Shown: in pieces, positions 61,824-64,000 of the stretch
How the letters are laid out: every line of letters begins with the position of its first letter
How positions within the stretch are numbered: the stretch's first letter is position 1
Origin: Rhizobium sp. SL42
GTDB taxonomy: Bacteria; Pseudomonadota; Alphaproteobacteria; Rhizobiales; Rhizobiaceae
NCBI RefSeq assembly: GCF_021729845.1
Contig: NZ_CP063397.1
Span: 1,812,001 to 1,876,000 of the forward strand
Direction: 5' to 3'
Length of the DNA stretch: 64,000 nt
The notes under the pieces: generated by a model
What the model was told of the DNA's origin: nothing
Seen by the model: only the letters and a program-made list of their open reading frames with translations
Database searches by the model: none
Position numbers and translations under genes: made by a program

Positions 61824-61983
61824 CAATCGCGAATGAACATGTGCTTGTCAAGTGGCATTTCCGTCTGGCTGTTTGAGATCGATTTGGCGTGGTGCGCGGT
61901 AGCCTCGCTGGCGGCGGCTGCCGACCAGGTCGGAGTGTTCTCACTGGCTGCGGGCGCTAACGGGGACATATCAGGAGGCCTTT

Positions 61984-62373
61984 GGTCGATCACGCGGCGG
62001 CTTTGCGCCACAAATCCACGCCCGGGCACACGGTCAGGGACGCCCTCTCGGCTTCGTCCTGACGGACGGGGAGGCTTCAGACGACAACGCCGTTCCGGAC
62101 CTGCTGGCGATACCGGTCGGCAAGAAGAGGCTGCCCTTTGCTGGCAAAGGCTACGACGGTGATTTCCTGCGTGAACAACTCCTGATCCACAGGATCGGGC
62201 CGGTACTTCTGCCGAAGGCAAGCCGGAAGAACCCGCCCACCGAGGACTACCGGGCCCACAAGCACCGAAACCGCATTGAGCGGATGTTCAACCGCCTCAA
62301 GCAATTCCGTCGCGTGGCGACCCGATGCGACAAGACACGAAAAATCGCCTTCCACCCCTTGACCCTCCCATGA
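61984..62373 (+). pseudogene. IS5-family transposase remnant
   Basis: A continuous frame without a start codon encodes about 130 residues matching the C-terminal half of IS5-group transposases: GRSRGGFAPQIHARAHGQGR, PLGFVLTDGEASDDNAVPDL, GKGYDGDFLREQLL, and HRNRIERMFNRLKQFRRVATRC with the last catalytic Glu. The N-terminal half is missing and the expected ending (SFLSFLALA..) is replaced by a short tail ending in TGA at 62371. No terminal inverted repeats were found. Inactive relic. Confidence 0.75.
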
Positions 62374-62389
62374 TGGGAAGGTCCATGTA
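62359..62389 (+). promoter_or_regulatory. CueR/HmrR-type promoter of the copper ATPase
   Basis: -35 TTGACC (62359-62364), a 19-base spacer and -10 CATGTA (62384-62389). The spacer holds the near-perfect inverted repeat GACCCTCCCAT-G-ATGGGAAGGTC (62361-62383, one mismatch). The long spacer and palindrome are hallmarks of MerR-family copper-regulated promoters. It overlaps the end of the transposase relic. Confidence 0.8.
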
Positions 62390-62402
62390 GGGGGCAGAGG
62401 TG

Positions 62403-64000
62403 ATGATGATGAATGTGCAATCCAGAACGTTTTTCGATGTTCCGCCGCTGCAGGTCCCGGTCGAGGGCATGACCTGCGCGTCCTGCGTGCGCCGTGTCGA
62501 GAAGGCGGCGGCTGGCGTTGAGGGCGTCGCGGCGAGTGCGGTGAATTTCGCCACCGAGACGCTGAGCGTCACGCCGGGGCCGGGCTTTTCGGCGGCGGCG
62601 CTGATGCGGGCGATCGCCGATGCCGGCTATGAGGCGCGGGCGGAAAAGCTGGTGCTCGAGGTCGAGGACATGACCTGCGCCTCCTGCGTCAGCCGGGTGG
62701 AAAAGGCGCTTCTGTCGGTGCCGGCGGTGGAGACGGCCTCGGTCAATCTGGCGACCGGCGAGGCGATCGTCACCGTGCTGGGCGGCGCGCTGGCGCTTGC
62801 CGACATGCAGGCGGCCGTCGACAAGGCCGGTTACCGGCTGCGGCCGGTTGTGCCGCAGGCAACAGGCCGGCCGGCGGTAAATGCCTCGGACCCTGCCGGC
62901 GGCAGGGATGGCACGCGCCACGGGCCGATGGCAGATGCGGGCGTAGGCGGACAGCCCGACGACAGCCGCGAGGCGCGCCGCGCCCGTGAGATCGCCGCGT
63001 TGACGCGTGACATGTGGATCGCGCTTGTCCTGTCGCTGCCGCTCTTCGTCATGGAAATGGGCAGTCATCTCTATCCGCCGCTGCATCACATGCTGATGCA
63101 GGTATTCCCGGGTAACACGTTGTATTATCTGCAATTCGTGCTGGCGACGCTGGTGCTTTTCGGCCCCGGCCGGCGCTTTTTCGCCAAGGGCGTGCCGGCC
63201 CTCATCCGGCTGGCGCCCGACATGAACGCGCTGGTCGCGATCGGCACCGGTGCCGCCTATCTGTATTCGCTGGTGACGACGTTTGCGCCCGGCCTGCTGC
63301 CGGCCGAAGCCCGGCATGTCTATTATGAAGCCGCCACCGTCATCGTCACGCTGATCCTGCTTGGCCGCCTGCTCGAGGCCCGCGCCAAGGGCCGCACCGG
63401 CGCGGCGATCCGCAAGCTGGCCGGTCTGCAGGCAAAAACCGCGAGGGTCGAGCGCGACGGCCGCACCGTCGATCTCGACATTGCCGAAGTCGTGGTCGGC
63501 GATACGGTGTTGGTCCGGCCGGGCGAACGCATTCCGGTCGACGGAACGGTGATCGACGGCACGAGCGCGGTCGACGAGGCGATGATTTCGGGCGAGCCGA
63601 TCCCGGTCGAGAAGGGGCCGGGGGCCACCATGATCGGCGGCACCGTCAACGGGTCCGGCAGCCTCAGGTTCACCGCGACCGGCGTCGGCGCCGACATGAT
63701 GCTATCGCGCATCATCCGCATGGTCGCGGAGGCGCAAGGGGCCAAGCTGCCGATCCAGAAGCTGGTCGACCAGGTGACGGCCTGGTTCGTGCCGGCGGTC
63801 ATCGCCGTGGCGATCGCCACCTTCTTCGTCTGGCTGGCCGTCGGGCCGGAGCCCGCCTATACTTACGGATTGATCGCCGCCGTCGCCGTGCTGATCATCG
63901 CCTGCCCCTGCGCCATGGGTCTGGCCACCCCGACCTCGATCATGGTCGGTACCGGCAGGGCGGCCGAACTCGGCGTGCTGTTCAGGAAGGGCGAGGCGCT
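62403..64000 (+). CDS. Copper-translocating P1B-type ATPase, partial (3' end beyond window)
   Basis: Over 530 residues are present and the frame is open at 64000. The start lies among three adjacent ATGs (62403-62411) after GGGGGCAGAGG. Two HMA domains bind Cu(I) through GMTCASC and DMTCASC (about residues 23-29 and 90-96). Membrane helices start at about 200; MNALVAIGT, the actuator motif [12 protein letters not shown] (a Ser replaces the usual Thr of TGEP) and the ion-binding CPC motif (Cys501, Cys503) follow. CopA/ActP-type exporters remove cytoplasmic Cu(I). The upstream CueR/HmrR-type promoter supports this; the regulator gene is not in the window. Confidence 0.92.
   Translation, partial: MMMNVQSRTFFDVPPLQVPVEGMTCASCVRRVEKAAAGVEGVAASAVNFATETLSVTPGPGFSAAALMRAIADAGYEARAEKLVLEVEDMTCASCVSRVEKALLSVPAVETASVNLATGEAIVTVLGGALALADMQAAVDKAGYRLRPVVPQATGRPAVNASDPAGGRDGTRHGPMADAGVGGQPDDSREARRAREIAALTRDMWIALVLSLPLFVMEMGSHLYPPLHHMLMQVFPGNTLYYLQFVLATLVLFGPGRRFFAKGVPALIRLAPDMNALVAIGTGAAYLYSLVTTFAPGLLPAEARHVYYEAATVIVTLILLGRLLEARAKGRTGAAIRKLAGLQAKTARVERDGRTVDLDIAEVVVGDTVLVRPGERIPVDGTVIDGTSAVDEAMISGEPIPVEKGPGATMIGGTVNGSGSLRFTATGVGADMMLSRIIRMVAEAQGAKLPIQKLVDQVTAWFVPAVIAVAIATFFVWLAVGPEPAYTYGLIAAVAVLIIACPCAMGLATPTSIMVGTGRAAELGVLFRKGEA

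Overview
The window is GC-rich DNA from an alphaproteobacterium of the order Rhizobiales, most like Rhizobium or Agrobacterium. This rests on gene content: a MucR/Ros zinc-finger regulator, a seven-gene Mrp (Pha/Mnh) antiporter operon, SufE followed by DUF5330, DUF982, DUF1491, DUF2336, DUF6456 and DUF1236 proteins, an XylFHG transporter with a ROK repressor, and RIME-type palindromic intergenic repeats. The species cannot be named from sequence alone. No rRNA, tRNA or CRISPR array was seen. Two genes run off the ends: an SH3/transglycosylase-like gene on the left (minus strand) and a copper P-type ATPase on the right (plus strand).

Layout. 0-7.5 kb: envelope pair (transglycosylase-like protein and lipoprotein), DUF982, an HxlR regulator with a C-terminal extension, a methyltransferase, CorA with a structured leader, trans-aconitate methyltransferase and a MazG-like protein. 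7.8-12.7 kb: xylose uptake locus (xylR divergent from xylF-xylH-xylG) with a perfect operator-like palindrome, an intercistronic hairpin and a terminator. 12.8-18.5 kb: accessory stretch with a TacA/TacT-type toxin-antitoxin pair, an AadB-like nucleotidyltransferase, a MAPEG protein, a hemolysin III-like protein, an AT-rich membrane protein and an acetyltransferase. 18.8-25.3 kb: CYP152-type P450, exported protein, membrane-anchored AraC regulator, deoxyribosyltransferase, MFS exporter and MsrB. 25.6-31.6 kb: mrpABCDEFG, all genes overlapping. 32-36.3 kb: mucR, a DnaA domain IV-like protein with a DUF6456 protein, a PIN/antitoxin pair, sufE and DUF5330. 36.8-43.7 kb: histidine kinase, peptidoglycan-binding protein, soluble chemoreceptor, DUF1491, deaminase and DUF2336. 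43.8-50 kb: DUF1254/DUF1214 pair, DUF1236, DUF2026, a two-gene cassette of a CD-NTase-like nucleotidyltransferase and a DUF6602 nuclease-fold protein, and an epimerase. 50-64 kb: an operon with two unrecognised paralogues and an XRE regulator, a membrane-tethered methyltransferase, a sunset-domain protein, a diguanylate cyclase, PBP1A, YcgN, RidA/TetR, TetR/DUF1348, an IS5-family transposase relic and the copper ATPase behind a CueR/HmrR-type promoter.

How the parts work together. xylFHG imports xylose under XylR control. MrpA-G forms one Na+/H+ antiporter complex. Several local regulators sit beside clear palindromes likely to be their own operators (xylR, tacA, the PIN pair, both TetR genes, the copper ATPase).

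The strongest candidates for something undescribed are: the nucleotidyltransferase/DUF6602 cassette (46.7-48.2 kb), which looks like a compact defence-type system; the tandem paralogue operon with its XRE regulator (50.1-52.7 kb); the corA leader with an 18-codon upstream ORF and two mutually exclusive hairpins; and a CYP152-like P450 whose carboxylate-binding arginine position is glycine.
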